Assembly (NCBI RefSeq): GCF_900114265.1 | Contig: NZ_FPKV01000001.1 | Coordinates: 186,001-250,000, forward strand | Direction: 5' to 3' | DNA length: 64,000 nucleotides | Source: Flaviramulus basaltis | GTDB lineage: Bacteria; Bacteroidota; Bacteroidia; Flavobacteriales; Flavobacteriaceae | Shown: one piece after another, positions 9,097 through 17,850 of the stretch | Numbering within the stretch: position 1 is the stretch's first letter | How the letters are laid out: the number at the start of each line of letters is the position of its first letter | The notes under the pieces: generated by a model | Databases searched by the model: none | Seen by the model: only the letters and a program-made list of their open reading frames with translations | Told to the model about the DNA's origin: nothing | Translations under genes and position numbers: made by a program

Positions 9097-10209
9097 ATGG
9101 CATATACATTCAATCCACCAAAAAGATATTTAATGGGTCCTGGACCATCTGATGCTCATCCAAGAGTACTAAAAGCAATGGCCTCACCTTTAATTGGTCA
9201 TCTAGATCCTCATTTTGTAAATATGATGGATGAAGTTAAAGACATGGTTCAAAAAGCATTTTTAACAAAAAACAACTTAACATTTGTAGTATCTGCTCCT
9301 GGAAGTGCTGGAATGGAAACCTGTTTAGTAAATTTACTAGAACCAGGAGATGAATGCATTATATGTATTAATGGTGTTTTTGGAGGTAGAATGGCAGAAA
9401 TTGCTGAACGTTGTGGCGCTAAAGTTCATAAAGTAATAACGCCTTGGGGAAAAGTAACCAGCGAACAACAAATAAAAGATGCTCTAAAAGAATGTCCAAA
9501 ACCAAAGCTTGTGGCTTTAGTACATGCAGAAACCTCAACAGGTGCTTTACAGCCTTTGGAAGAAATTAGCAAACTAGTTCACGAAGTAGATTCGCTTTTA
9601 GTAGTTGATGCTGTTACTTCTTTTTGTGGTGTTCCTTTAAAGGTTGATGAATGGGGAATTGATGCTATTTATACAGGATCTCAAAAAAACTTAAGTGCAC
9701 CTCCAGGATTATCCCCTGTAAGTTTTTCTCCTAGAGCTATTGAAGTACTTGAAAACAGAAAAACAAAAGTACAAAGCTGGTTTTTAGATTTAAATTTAGT
9801 TAAAAATTATTGGGCTGGTGCTAAAAGAGCTTATCATCATACAGCTCCTGTTTCTGCAGTGTTTGCTTTACATGAAGCATTAAACTTAGTTATGGAAGAA
9901 GGTTTAGAAAACAGATGGAAAAGACATTATGAAGTACACGAATATCTTCAAAAAGAATTAGAAGCCCTTGGCTTTAGATATTTAGTTGATAAAGAACACA
10001 GATTACCAAATTTAAACTCGGTTTATCTACCAGAAAACGTTAAAGATGAAGCTGCTTTAAGAAATACACTCTTAAATGACTTTAATATTGAAGTTGGTGG
10101 AGGACTAGGTGATTTTGCTGGTAAAATTTGGCGTATTGGAATTATGGGTGAAAGTTGTACGCATAACCATGTTAATATGCTAATTGGAGCTTTAAAAGAA
10201 ATATTGTAA
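9097..10209 (+). CDS. pucG: class V aminotransferase, probably ureidoglycine-glyoxylate aminotransferase
   Basis: PLP enzyme of the alanine/serine-glyoxylate aminotransferase family. Family marks are GPGPSDAHPRV, VDAVTSF with D171, and the PLP lysine K197 in TGSQKN. In purine clusters this family transfers the amino group of S-ureidoglycine to glyoxylate, giving oxalurate and glycine (PucG/UGXT). An alanine- or serine-glyoxylate aminotransferase that disposes of glyoxylate is the main alternative, and motifs alone do not separate them. It is the last gene of the plus block, 46 bases after the UraD-UraH fusion and before the shared terminator. Confidence 0.75.
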   Translation: MAYTFNPPKRYLMGPGPSDAHPRVLKAMASPLIGHLDPHFVNMMDEVKDMVQKAFLTKNNLTFVVSAPGSAGMETCLVNLLEPGDECIICINGVFGGRMAEIAERCGAKVHKVITPWGKVTSEQQIKDALKECPKPKLVALVHAETSTGALQPLEEISKLVHEVDSLLVVDAVTSFCGVPLKVDEWGIDAIYTGSQKNLSAPPGLSPVSFSPRAIEVLENRKTKVQSWFLDLNLVKNYWAGAKRAYHHTAPVSAVFALHEALNLVMEEGLENRWKRHYEVHEYLQKELEALGFRYLVDKEHRLPNLNSVYLPENVKDEAALRNTLLNDFNIEVGGGLGDFAGKIWRIGIMGESCTHNHVNMLIGALKEIL

Positions 10210-10216
10210 AATGAAA

Positions 10217-10254
10217 TAAAAAAATTGCCGGTTTTTTAACCGTCAATTTCTTTT
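10217..10254. terminator. bidirectional terminator between convergent purine operons
   Basis: The stem AATTG-C-CGGTT / AACCG-T-CAATT (10223-10233 with 10238-10248) has one C/T mismatch and a TTTT loop. An A-rich tract lies to the left and a T-rich tract to the right, so it can work on both strands. The stop codon of the minus-strand gene lies within the stem. Confidence 0.75.
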
Positions 10255-11456
10255 AATGTTAATGCTAAAGTCTTTACGCCTTTCTCAATTTGTTCTGGAG
10301 AACTATACTCATCTGGTCTATGACTTACACCGTCTTTACTAGGTATAAAAATCATTGTAGTAGGAAACAATTGTGCCATAAACAGTGAATCATGATAAGC
10401 ATGACTCGCCATTATTTTAGAAGAATACCCCAAACTATTCGTTACTTTTTCAATAGTATTTACCAATTGGGAATCACATATTGCTGGCGGATCACAGTTT
10501 AATATTTCTATTGAATATTTAATATTGCGTTTTTCACATATTTCTGCTATTTCCTGTTTTAAATCGCTTAAAGCTTTATCTCTAGTTTCAATATTAGTAT
10601 CTCGCAAATCAATTTCTAAATAAGCCTCTTTAGGAATACTATTTACAGCTCTTGGTAAAATATCAAAAATTCCTGTAGTACCAACAGTATCATCACTATT
10701 CGATTTTTTTGCAATACGTTCTACAGCAATCATAATTTCTGCACCAGCAATGCCTGCATCTTTTCGAATTGGCATTAATACGGCTCCTGCATGACCTCCT
10801 TCACCAATCAAATTAACTCTTAGCGTACTTGGAGCTGCAATTTTACTTACTATACCTATATCTAACCCTTCTTTTTCTAATCTTGGACCTTGTTCTATGT
10901 GCAATTCTATAAAAGCATGATAGTAATCTTTAGAAAGTTCTACTTCATTTAAATCGCCTTTAAAGCCTGCTTCTATTCTAACATCATTTAAAAAATTACC
11001 CTCTTTATCTTTTAACTTTAATGCTTGTTCTAGTTTTAATTGTCCAGACATCATCCTACTACCCAAGCATCCTATTGCAAAACGCGTAGGTTCTTCCGCA
11101 GTAAACAATACTAATTCTATAGATCGTTTGGGTTTAAAATTTATACTTTTTAAGTATCTAATAGCTTCTAAAGCTCCAAAAACCCCAACAGTCCCATCAT
11201 ATTGTCCAGATAACGGAATGGCATCTATATGCGAACCCGTACCTATTGCTGCCAATTTTGGTTCGGCACCTTCCCAACGTGCATATGTATTCCCTATAGG
11301 ATCAATTCGTACTTTCAAATTTAAGTCTTCACATAATGAAATGAAATATTGTCTGGCTTCTAAATCATTTTGTGTGTATAAAACTCTTGTAACCGAAGGA
11401 TATTCACTTGAAGAAAAACGCGCTAATTTATCTAACTCTTCATGTAATCTTTGCAT
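10236..11456 (-). CDS. M20-family amidohydrolase, probably ureidoglycolate amidohydrolase
   Basis: Binuclear metallopeptidase-fold amidohydrolase (hydantoinase/carbamoylase subgroup). GTGSHIDAIPLSGQYDG, TAEEPTRF and IELHIEQGP carry the metal and substrate residues; SHAYHDS near the C-terminus gives another metal histidine. The EEPTRF...CLGSRM block closely resembles, from memory, plant ureidoglycolate amidohydrolase rather than allantoate amidohydrolase, which usually has SDEEGxRF. It would release glyoxylate, CO2 and two ammonia from ureidoglycolate. It is third in the minus block, 6 bases after allE. N-carbamoyl-amino acid hydrolase is the alternative. Confidence 0.78.
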   Translation of the reverse strand: MQRLHEELDKLARFSSSEYPSVTRVLYTQNDLEARQYFISLCEDLNLKVRIDPIGNTYARWEGAEPKLAAIGTGSHIDAIPLSGQYDGTVGVFGALEAIRYLKSINFKPKRSIELVLFTAEEPTRFAIGCLGSRMMSGQLKLEQALKLKDKEGNFLNDVRIEAGFKGDLNEVELSKDYYHAFIELHIEQGPRLEKEGLDIGIVSKIAAPSTLRVNLIGEGGHAGAVLMPIRKDAGIAGAEIMIAVERIAKKSNSDDTVGTTGIFDILPRAVNSIPKEAYLEIDLRDTNIETRDKALSDLKQEIAEICEKRNIKYSIEILNCDPPAICDSQLVNTIEKVTNSLGYSSKIMASHAYHDSLFMAQLFPTTMIFIPSKDGVSHRPDEYSSPEQIEKGVKTLALTLKEIDG

Positions 11457-11462
11457 AAAATT

Positions 11463-12224
11463 TTAAATTGTAGTTGGAAATCGGTTAATATTTTTATAAT
11501 AAATATAGACCGCTGGCTCTGTACCTAAAGCACCAAACCATTGCGGGCAATAAGGTGCCATCCAAATACTATCTCCTTTTTTAATTGGATACCATTTATC
11601 TGCTAAGCGATAAATACCTTGTCCTTCTAAATAAATTAAGCCATGTTCCATAATGTGTGTTTCAACAAATGGAAGATTAGCTCCTGGATTATATGTAAAA
11701 ATATTAACTGCCATATCAAAAGATAAATTATCTTGATCTGGTAATAAATTTTGCATTAATAGATTTGGATCTTCACAATAAATATTTTGATTAATATTTG
11801 ATGCATTATTAATCATCACATCTGGCACAGAATAACCTTCAAGAGGCTCATAAACTTTATGGAAGGTTAATAATTTAGTGCCTTCTTTTGCATTAGAAAA
11901 AAGGTATTCTTTTCCTATAGGTAAATATATATACGATCCTTTTTCAAGCTTATTTTTTTGATTATCAACTTTTACATCACATTCGCCTTCTAAAACATAG
12001 AAGAAAATTTGTGAATCCTTTGTCTTACCTTCTAGTTTCCCAGTATCTTTTAATGTTATTAAAAGCTGACAAAAATTGGCGCCCATAGCTTCATTAATAA
12101 CCACATTAACCTCACAATTATCCCAACCTGGAACTTTACTATTTACAAATCCATCACCTGTAATAACGGCATGATCACTTTCTACAACCGATCTTGATAA
12201 GGATGTAAGTTTTATTTTATTCAT
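11463..12224 (-). CDS. allE: (S)-ureidoglycine aminohydrolase, bicupin
   Basis: Manganese bicupin of the YlbA/AllE/UGHY family that deaminates S-ureidoglycine to S-ureidoglycolate. The 253 residues hold two cupin barrels: about 55-120 (FFYVLEGECDV, GSYIYLPIG) and 180-245 (THIMEHGLIYLEG with the metal-site residues, GDSIWMAPYCPQW). Length fits E. coli YlbA (261). It lies between the two M20 amidohydrolases with gaps of 10 and 6 bases, exactly where the pathway needs it. It competes with the aminotransferase at 9097-10209 for the same substrate. Confidence 0.88.
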   Translation of the reverse strand: MNKIKLTSLSRSVVESDHAVITGDGFVNSKVPGWDNCEVNVVINEAMGANFCQLLITLKDTGKLEGKTKDSQIFFYVLEGECDVKVDNQKNKLEKGSYIYLPIGKEYLFSNAKEGTKLLTFHKVYEPLEGYSVPDVMINNASNINQNIYCEDPNLLMQNLLPDQDNLSFDMAVNIFTYNPGANLPFVETHIMEHGLIYLEGQGIYRLADKWYPIKKGDSIWMAPYCPQWFGALGTEPAVYIYYKNINRFPTTI

Positions 12225-12234
12225 AACTATTTAA

Positions 12235-13470
12235 TTAATTAACTTTAATAAGTTCCTCCAAAAATTGATCTGATACTTTTAGAGAAACTTCTATATCTTC
12301 TGGACTAGCATATTCTTCTGGATTATGACTAATACCATCTTTACAACGCACAAATAGCATTGAAATAGGTGCAACTTTAGAAATCATAACAGCATCGTGC
12401 CCTGCTCCACTTGGTATTTCTATTGGATTAGTAATACCTATTTTATTTATACTTTTACGAAGCAAATCTTTTAATTGATTATCACATAAAACTGCTGGGT
12501 TGGTTTGCATAATTTCCCATTTAAGCCCAATATTTCTTTTTTCTGATATCTGTTTTGCTTTTTTTTGAAGTAAATCTGTTATCTGATTTAAAAATCCTTC
12601 GTCTGCACTACGAACATCTAAGCTATGACATACAAGCTCTGGAATTACATTTGAAGTATTTGATAAAACATTCATTTTCCCTACAGTTGCGACTAACTTG
12701 TCTTGATAGGCAGTGCCTGTTTTTTCTACTTCCAAAATAAATTCTGAAGCGGCACAAAGCGCATCGTACCTTAAATTCATTGGAGATGTTCCTGCATGTC
12801 CACTTACACCTTGCCAATTTACATTAATTCTAGTTTGACTTGCAATACTGCTAACCAAACAAATTGGTAAATCTTTTTCGCATAATACAGGGCCTTGTTC
12901 TATATGAATTTCATAATAGCCCAACCAATCTTGTTTTGGGATTTTATCATTAAAAATAGCTTCAAAATTTTCTGAATAATTTCTAATAGTATCACTTAAA
13001 GTTTTACCACTATCATCTTTTCTTAACAACCAGTCTTGTTTGAATTCTCCCGCTAAAGCACTACTTCCCAAATAGGCAGTATTAAACCTAGACCCTTCTT
13101 CATCGGAAAACGAAATAATGTTTAAATGAAAAGGTAAATCTTTATTTTCTTTAATCAACCTTTGCGCTATTTCTATGCCCATTATAATACCTAAAGGTCC
13201 ATCAAATTTCCCAGCGTTAAATACAGTATCGTAATGAGATCCTATTACAAAGTGTTTTGCGTTTTCTACATTACTTTTATAAATCCCTCTAACATTTCCA
13301 ATGTTATCACAAAGCACTTTTAAACCTGCTTGCTGCATCCATAAAACCAACAAATCTTTAGCTTTGCTATGTGCATTTGTTCCAAAAAAACGTGATAAAC
13401 AATCGCTATTATCGCTAATGGAACCTAATTGTTCTAATCTATTTATTATTCTTCCTACTCTAATATCCAT
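12235..13470 (-). CDS. allC: allantoate amidohydrolase
   Basis: M20-family binuclear metalloenzyme hydrolysing allantoate to ureidoglycine, CO2 and ammonia. Motifs are GSHYDTVFNAGKFDGPLG (metal H and D), SDEEGSRF (bridging glutamates), YEIHIEQGP and PSGAGHDA. The SDEEGxRF and GKFDGPLGI signatures separate it from its paralog at 10236-11456. Length (411 aa) fits AllC. It is followed by allE and the ureidoglycolate hydrolase, so these three enzymes run in pathway order. A 91-base gap separates it from xdhC upstream; that gap may hold a promoter, but no clear -7 box was found. Confidence 0.85.
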   Translation of the reverse strand: MDIRVGRIINRLEQLGSISDNSDCLSRFFGTNAHSKAKDLLVLWMQQAGLKVLCDNIGNVRGIYKSNVENAKHFVIGSHYDTVFNAGKFDGPLGIIMGIEIAQRLIKENKDLPFHLNIISFSDEEGSRFNTAYLGSSALAGEFKQDWLLRKDDSGKTLSDTIRNYSENFEAIFNDKIPKQDWLGYYEIHIEQGPVLCEKDLPICLVSSIASQTRINVNWQGVSGHAGTSPMNLRYDALCAASEFILEVEKTGTAYQDKLVATVGKMNVLSNTSNVIPELVCHSLDVRSADEGFLNQITDLLQKKAKQISEKRNIGLKWEIMQTNPAVLCDNQLKDLLRKSINKIGITNPIEIPSGAGHDAVMISKVAPISMLFVRCKDGISHNPEEYASPEDIEVSLKVSDQFLEELIKVN

Positions 13471-13561
13471 TCAGGTATAATAAAATTTAATTTGTGAAAA
13501 TAATTAAAAACACGCTACCAATCAAAATAAACGAATAGTATTAAAATGAATAAAAATATAT

Positions 13562-14332
13562 TTAATTTGAATAATGTACTTGTAGTAATTGTGCAACAAC
13601 ACTAATAGCAATCTCCTTTGGAGCATTGCCACCTATCTTTATTCCTATAGGACAAACAACATTGCTCATTCCTTCTTTAATACCCATATCATTGATTAGC
13701 ATATTATTAAAACGAACACGTTTTGTATTACTACCAATTAAACCAAGAAATTTTGTTTCATTTTGCAATGCCATAGCTATAATATCAAAATCTATAGAAT
13801 GATCGTGAGTTAATACTAAAACATAACAATTATTTCCCCACCGTACAGCATCTCTAAAGGTTTTAAAATCTCTAATATCAACAGGAATTTTTTTTACATG
13901 AGAGTCAAATTCTAAATCATTGAGCCAATTATTCCTTGAATCGATTAACTTTACTTGAAAAGGAGTGTTTTTTAAAATTTCACATATTTCTATTCCAATA
14001 TGACCTGCTCCAAACAAAAATAACTCTGGCGATTGATTCATAGGCTCTATAATTAATTCAACTTTTCCTCCACAACATTGTTCAAATTCTGGACCTAAAG
14101 TGAATGAAATTTCTATAATTCTATTTTGATTTATGGCTTCAATGGCTTTGTCAATACTTTCAAACTCTAACTTCCCACCACCAATAGTTCCATGAATTTT
14201 CTTGTTTTTAGTAACAATTATTCTTGAGCCAACAACACAAGGTGTTGAACCCAAACATTTTGTAACAGTTATCAAAGCAACTGGCTCATGCTTTTTCTTA
14301 AAATCATTTAATATATCAATCCAGTTTTGCAT
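13562..14332 (-). CDS. xdhC: XdhC-type molybdenum cofactor chaperone
   Basis: Accessory protein that binds, modifies (sulfuration) and inserts Moco into xanthine dehydrogenase. Residues 1-70 are the XdhC/CoxI domain (KCLGSTPC, IHGTIGGGKLE). Residues about 100-245 are the Rossmann XdhC_C domain (FGAGHIGIEI). Length (256 aa) is normal. Its target subunits are XdhA/XdhB on the opposite strand, so the two convergent blocks depend on each other. It begins 38 bases after the antiporter gene and may be cotranscribed with it. Confidence 0.9.
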   Translation of the reverse strand: MQNWIDILNDFKKKHEPVALITVTKCLGSTPCVVGSRIIVTKNKKIHGTIGGGKLEFESIDKAIEAINQNRIIEISFTLGPEFEQCCGGKVELIIEPMNQSPELFLFGAGHIGIEICEILKNTPFQVKLIDSRNNWLNDLEFDSHVKKIPVDIRDFKTFRDAVRWGNNCYVLVLTHDHSIDFDIIAMALQNETKFLGLIGSNTKRVRFNNMLINDMGIKEGMSNVVCPIGIKIGGNAPKEIAISVVAQLLQVHYSN

Positions 14333-14370
14333 ATAGTTATAAGTGAATAAATGTAAACAGAATTAATAAT

Positions 14371-15612
14371 TTAGACTGAAACTTTTTTTACTAATTTACC
14401 AACTGTTAAGCCTTGTACTAAAATAGAAAAAACAACCACTACATAAGTGATTACTAAAAACAAATCACGCTCCATAATCTCCGTTAAACTTAGTGCTAAA
14501 GCAATAGAAATACCACCTCGCAAACCTCCCCAAGTCATAATTAAATTTGTTTTGGGTACAAAATCTAATCGTTCTTTAAAGAAATTTATAGGCAATAATA
14601 AAGAAGCATATCTACACAACAATATAATTGGCACAGCTAATAATCCAGCTAAAATATACTTACCACTAAAAGCTAAAACCAACATTTCCATACCGATAAG
14701 CACAAACAAAATGGTATTTAAAAGTATATCGATTAATTCCCAAAATTTATCAACATAACTCTCTGTTATTTTAGACATTGCCGTTCCTCTTACAGTATCA
14801 TTACCAACAATAAGGCCTGCAGTAACCATCGCTAAAGGCGCAGATAAATGCAATTTATGAGCAAGAACTGTTCCTCCCATAACAGCAGCTAAAGTAATTA
14901 TAACCTCAATATCATAATCGTCTATAGACTTCATTAATCTGTAGGTTATCCAACCTAAAATTAAGCCTAAAACAATCCCACCAATCACCTCTTGTCCAAA
15001 GAGTTTAAATATATCAACAACTTCTATATTTTCACTTCCTAAAGATGCAATTTGAAAAATAGTTAGAAACACGACTACTCCAACACCATCGTTAAATAAA
15101 GATTCGCCAACAATTTTTGCTTCTAATTTTTTAGGGACACCAGCTTTTTTTAAAATTCCTAAAACTGCAATTGGGTCTGTTGGAGATATTAATGCTCCAA
15201 ATAACAAACAATAAATAAAATCAATATTTAACCCTATTATGATTAACACATAATACATGGCAATTCCAACCAAAAATGTAGACACTAAAATACCTAAAGT
15301 AGCAAATACTAAAACTGGCCAACGCTGCACTTTAAGTTGCTCAAAATTAGTATGCAAAGCACCAGCAAATAATAAAAAACTAAGCATCACATCTAATAAA
15401 ACTGTTTTAAAATCAATGCGGTTAATAATATCACGTTCTGCCTCAAGCAAAGTGTTGTCATAATAACTTAATGCAAACACACTCAATGTAAAAAGTATGG
15501 TTATTAGCATTAAACCAATAGTATTAGGAAGCTTTAAAAATCTCACATTTATATACCCAAAAACTGCCGAAAGCAAAACCAATATTGTAATTATTGAAAA
15601 GTAATCATTCAT
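14371..15612 (-). CDS. CPA1-family Na+/H+ antiporter
   Basis: Polytopic inner-membrane cation/proton antiporter (NhaP/SOD2-like), 413 residues with about 12 hydrophobic helices. Diagnostic motifs are SPTDPIAVL and GESLFNDGVGVVVF with the paired N-D transport site, plus TWGGLRGGISIALA late in the chain. It is first in a possible minus-strand transcript ahead of xdhC. A role in purine use is not evident; pH or sodium homeostasis during ammonia release is possible but speculative. Confidence 0.92.
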   Translation of the reverse strand: MNDYFSIITILVLLSAVFGYINVRFLKLPNTIGLMLITILFTLSVFALSYYDNTLLEAERDIINRIDFKTVLLDVMLSFLLFAGALHTNFEQLKVQRWPVLVFATLGILVSTFLVGIAMYYVLIIIGLNIDFIYCLLFGALISPTDPIAVLGILKKAGVPKKLEAKIVGESLFNDGVGVVVFLTIFQIASLGSENIEVVDIFKLFGQEVIGGIVLGLILGWITYRLMKSIDDYDIEVIITLAAVMGGTVLAHKLHLSAPLAMVTAGLIVGNDTVRGTAMSKITESYVDKFWELIDILLNTILFVLIGMEMLVLAFSGKYILAGLLAVPIILLCRYASLLLPINFFKERLDFVPKTNLIMTWGGLRGGISIALALSLTEIMERDLFLVITYVVVVFSILVQGLTVGKLVKKVSV

Positions 15613-15710
15613 TGTTATGGTGTTTATTTATGCTAAAGTATAGCTTAAAATGTATTTTAACAATTTATGTTAAGTATTGGCAATATTTTCGACTTAAGCT
15701 ATTAGATTTA

Positions 15711-15718
15711 TATCTTTG
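15711..15718 (+). promoter_or_regulatory. -7 element TATCTTTG upstream of the arsenosugar operon
   Basis: TAnnTTTG match ending 16 bases before the ATG at 15735, in the divergent spacer. The nearest TTG is 31 bases upstream, too far for a canonical -33; a TTC lies at about the right distance. Confidence 0.55.
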
Positions 15719-15734
15719 AGTAAAAATATTTTTT

Positions 15735-16070
15735 ATGCAAAAAACATATTACGATCCGGCAGATTTAAAAAAATTTGGAAAAATAAGTGACTGGAATAAA
15801 GAATTAGGTGATAAATTTTTTGAATACTACGGAAAAGTTTTTGAAGAAGGCGCTCTCTCTGCTAGAGAAAAATCATTAATTGCTCTTGCTGTTGCGCACG
15901 CTATACAATGTCCTTATTGTATTGATGCTTACTCGGGCGATGGTTTGCAACGCGGTATCACCAAAGAAGAAATGATGGAAGCACTTCATGTTGCAGCTGC
16001 TATTAGAGGTGGCGCTTCTTTAGTACATGGCGTGCAAATGATGAATAAAGTGAATAAATTAGAAATGTAA
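15735..16070 (+). CDS. AhpD/carboxymuconolactone-decarboxylase-like protein of arsenosugar loci
   Basis: Small helical protein of 111 residues with the AhpD-type redox motif CPYC in AIQCPYCIDAYS, preceded by LSAREKSLIALAVAHA. Proteins of this type recur beside arsS and are called arsenosugar biosynthesis-associated peroxidase-like. A thiol reductase or peroxidase step on an arsenic(V) intermediate is plausible but unproven. It is the first gene of the plus-strand run, 69 bases before arsS. Confidence 0.82.
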   Translation: MQKTYYDPADLKKFGKISDWNKELGDKFFEYYGKVFEEGALSAREKSLIALAVAHAIQCPYCIDAYSGDGLQRGITKEEMMEALHVAAAIRGGASLVHGVQMMNKVNKLEM

Positions 16071-16139
16071 GCAGAGAGCTTTATTTTAATTTTCAAAATT
16101 AAGTGAATCGCTTATACTGAGAGAAGTTGAAGGATCTAA

Positions 16140-17210
16140 ATGAAACAAACATTAATGGCAACAAAGTCCCTGCATAAACGCGAAAGCAATTTAGCTAATA
16201 GCAATAAACAATTAGAAATTCTCTCTAACGGTATTTTTCAAAGTGGTGAATTACCAACTTTTAAAAATAAAATTGCCGAAACAAATCAGTTTCCTTTAAA
16301 GGCAAAAAAGCTAGAAGTTCTTCAAATAAATGTTGGCTACATGTGCAATCAAGTATGCGAACATTGCCATGTTGATGCTGGGCCAGACCGCAAAGAAATT
16401 ATGACTCGCGAGACGATGCTTCAATGCTTAGAGGTTATAAAAAACACAGGTGCACATACATTAGATTTAACTGGAGGTGCTCCAGAAATGAATCCAGATT
16501 TTCGTTGGTTTGTTGAAGAAGCTGCAAAAGCAGGTATTAAAGATTTTATTGTGCGTTCTAATTTAACTATTATTAGAGCCAATAAAAAGTATCACGATCT
16601 CCCAGAATTTTTTAAAAAATTCAATATTCATGTAGTAAGTTCTATGCCGCATTGGACTCGCGGAAAAACAGACAAGCAACGTGGCGATGGTGTTTTTGAT
16701 AAATCTATAAAAGCCCTGCAAGAATTAAATGAAGTTGGTTATGGTATGCCAAATAGCAACCTCCGTTTAGATTTAGTTTACAATCCTTCTGGAGCTTTTT
16801 TACCAGGAGATCAAACTTCTATGCAAAAAGATTTTAAAAAAGCTTTAAAAGACGATTTTGATATAGAGTTTCATAATTTATTTGCTATTACCAATTTACC
16901 TATTTCAAGGTTTTTAGATTATTTAATTGCTTCAGAAAACTATGAAGATTACATGTATGCTTTAGTTGAAGCCTATAATCCAGTTGCTGTTTCTAACGTC
17001 ATGTGCACAAATACCATTTCTGTAAGTTGGGATGGTTATCTATACGATTGCGATTTTAATCAAATGTTAGAATTGCCAGTAAATAGCAAAATAAAACACA
17101 TATCTAACTACAATGAAGAATTATTAGAAGGTCGCGATATTGTGATTTCTCAACATTGCTATGGCTGTACAGCTGGTGCAGGAAGTAGCTGCCAAGGTGT
17201 TGTAGCTTAA
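16140..17210 (+). CDS. arsS: arsenosugar biosynthesis radical SAM protein ArsS
   Basis: Radical SAM enzyme that, by family knowledge, joins a 5'-deoxyadenosyl group to dimethylarsenic to give a dimethylarsinoyl-deoxyadenosine. The cluster-binding CxxxCxxC is seen as CNQVCEHC in GYMCNQVCEHCHVD. LDLTGGAPEMNP is the SAM-contacting GGE-like region. The cysteine-rich C-terminus has VMCTNTISVSWDGYLYDCDFNQM and CYGCTAGAGSSC. Some homologs are selenoproteins; here the positions read as ordinary cysteine and the frame closes at TAA. Length (356 aa) is typical. It is 10 bases before the next gene. Confidence 0.9.
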   Translation: MKQTLMATKSLHKRESNLANSNKQLEILSNGIFQSGELPTFKNKIAETNQFPLKAKKLEVLQINVGYMCNQVCEHCHVDAGPDRKEIMTRETMLQCLEVIKNTGAHTLDLTGGAPEMNPDFRWFVEEAAKAGIKDFIVRSNLTIIRANKKYHDLPEFFKKFNIHVVSSMPHWTRGKTDKQRGDGVFDKSIKALQELNEVGYGMPNSNLRLDLVYNPSGAFLPGDQTSMQKDFKKALKDDFDIEFHNLFAITNLPISRFLDYLIASENYEDYMYALVEAYNPVAVSNVMCTNTISVSWDGYLYDCDFNQMLELPVNSKIKHISNYNEELLEGRDIVISQHCYGCTAGAGSSCQGVVA

Positions 17211-17220
17211 TTATTTTTCT

Positions 17221-17850
17221 ATGAATAAAGAACTTGTTATTGTTTTTGTGAAAAACATAAAATTAGGCAAAGTAAAAACAAGGCTTGCCAAAACCATTGG
17301 TAATCAAGGTGCTTTTGAAGTTTACAGCGAATTAGTAAAAGTGACTGAAAATGCTACAAAAAATTTATCTGCTGATATTCGCATATACTTTTCTGACGAA
17401 GTGGTTGATACAAAATGGAAAGGCTTCAAAAAAACAACACAAAAAGGAAACGATTTAGGCGAACGTATGAAAAATGCTTTCGAAGACGGTTTTCATGATG
17501 GTTACAAACATATTGTTTTAATTGGCTCCGATTTGCCAGACATATGCAATAATCACATTAATGAAGGTTTAAATAACTTAAAGGAAAATGAAGTTGTTTT
17601 TGGACCTGCCGAAGATGGCGGTTATTACTTAATAGGAATGTCTAAAATGCACGATTTTATTTTTGAAAATAAACCATGGAGTCAATCTATTTTATTTGAA
17701 GAAACCACCAGTGAATTAAAACTTAAAAACATAAAATTCGCTACCTTAGTTACGTTAAATGATATTGATACTTTTGAAGATTTAATAACCTCAAAATTTT
17801 ACAAATCGAATTTAAAATTACAAGAAAAAATAAAAAATTTACATGATTAA
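17221..17850 (+). CDS. DUF2064-type glycosyltransferase of arsenosugar loci (TIGR04282-like)
   Basis: GT-A-like nucleotide-sugar transferase fold of 209 residues: N-terminal VFVKNIKLGKVKTRLAK, acidic IGSDLPD and PAEDGGYYLIGM. It resembles the family named TIGR04282, which occurs next to arsS and arsM. Its reaction is not established; handling of the arsenoribose aglycone is a reasonable guess. It overlaps the following phosphorylase gene by 8 bases, so they are translationally coupled. Confidence 0.85.
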   Translation: MNKELVIVFVKNIKLGKVKTRLAKTIGNQGAFEVYSELVKVTENATKNLSADIRIYFSDEVVDTKWKGFKKTTQKGNDLGERMKNAFEDGFHDGYKHIVLIGSDLPDICNNHINEGLNNLKENEVVFGPAEDGGYYLIGMSKMHDFIFENKPWSQSILFEETTSELKLKNIKFATLVTLNDIDTFEDLITSKFYKSNLKLQEKIKNLHD

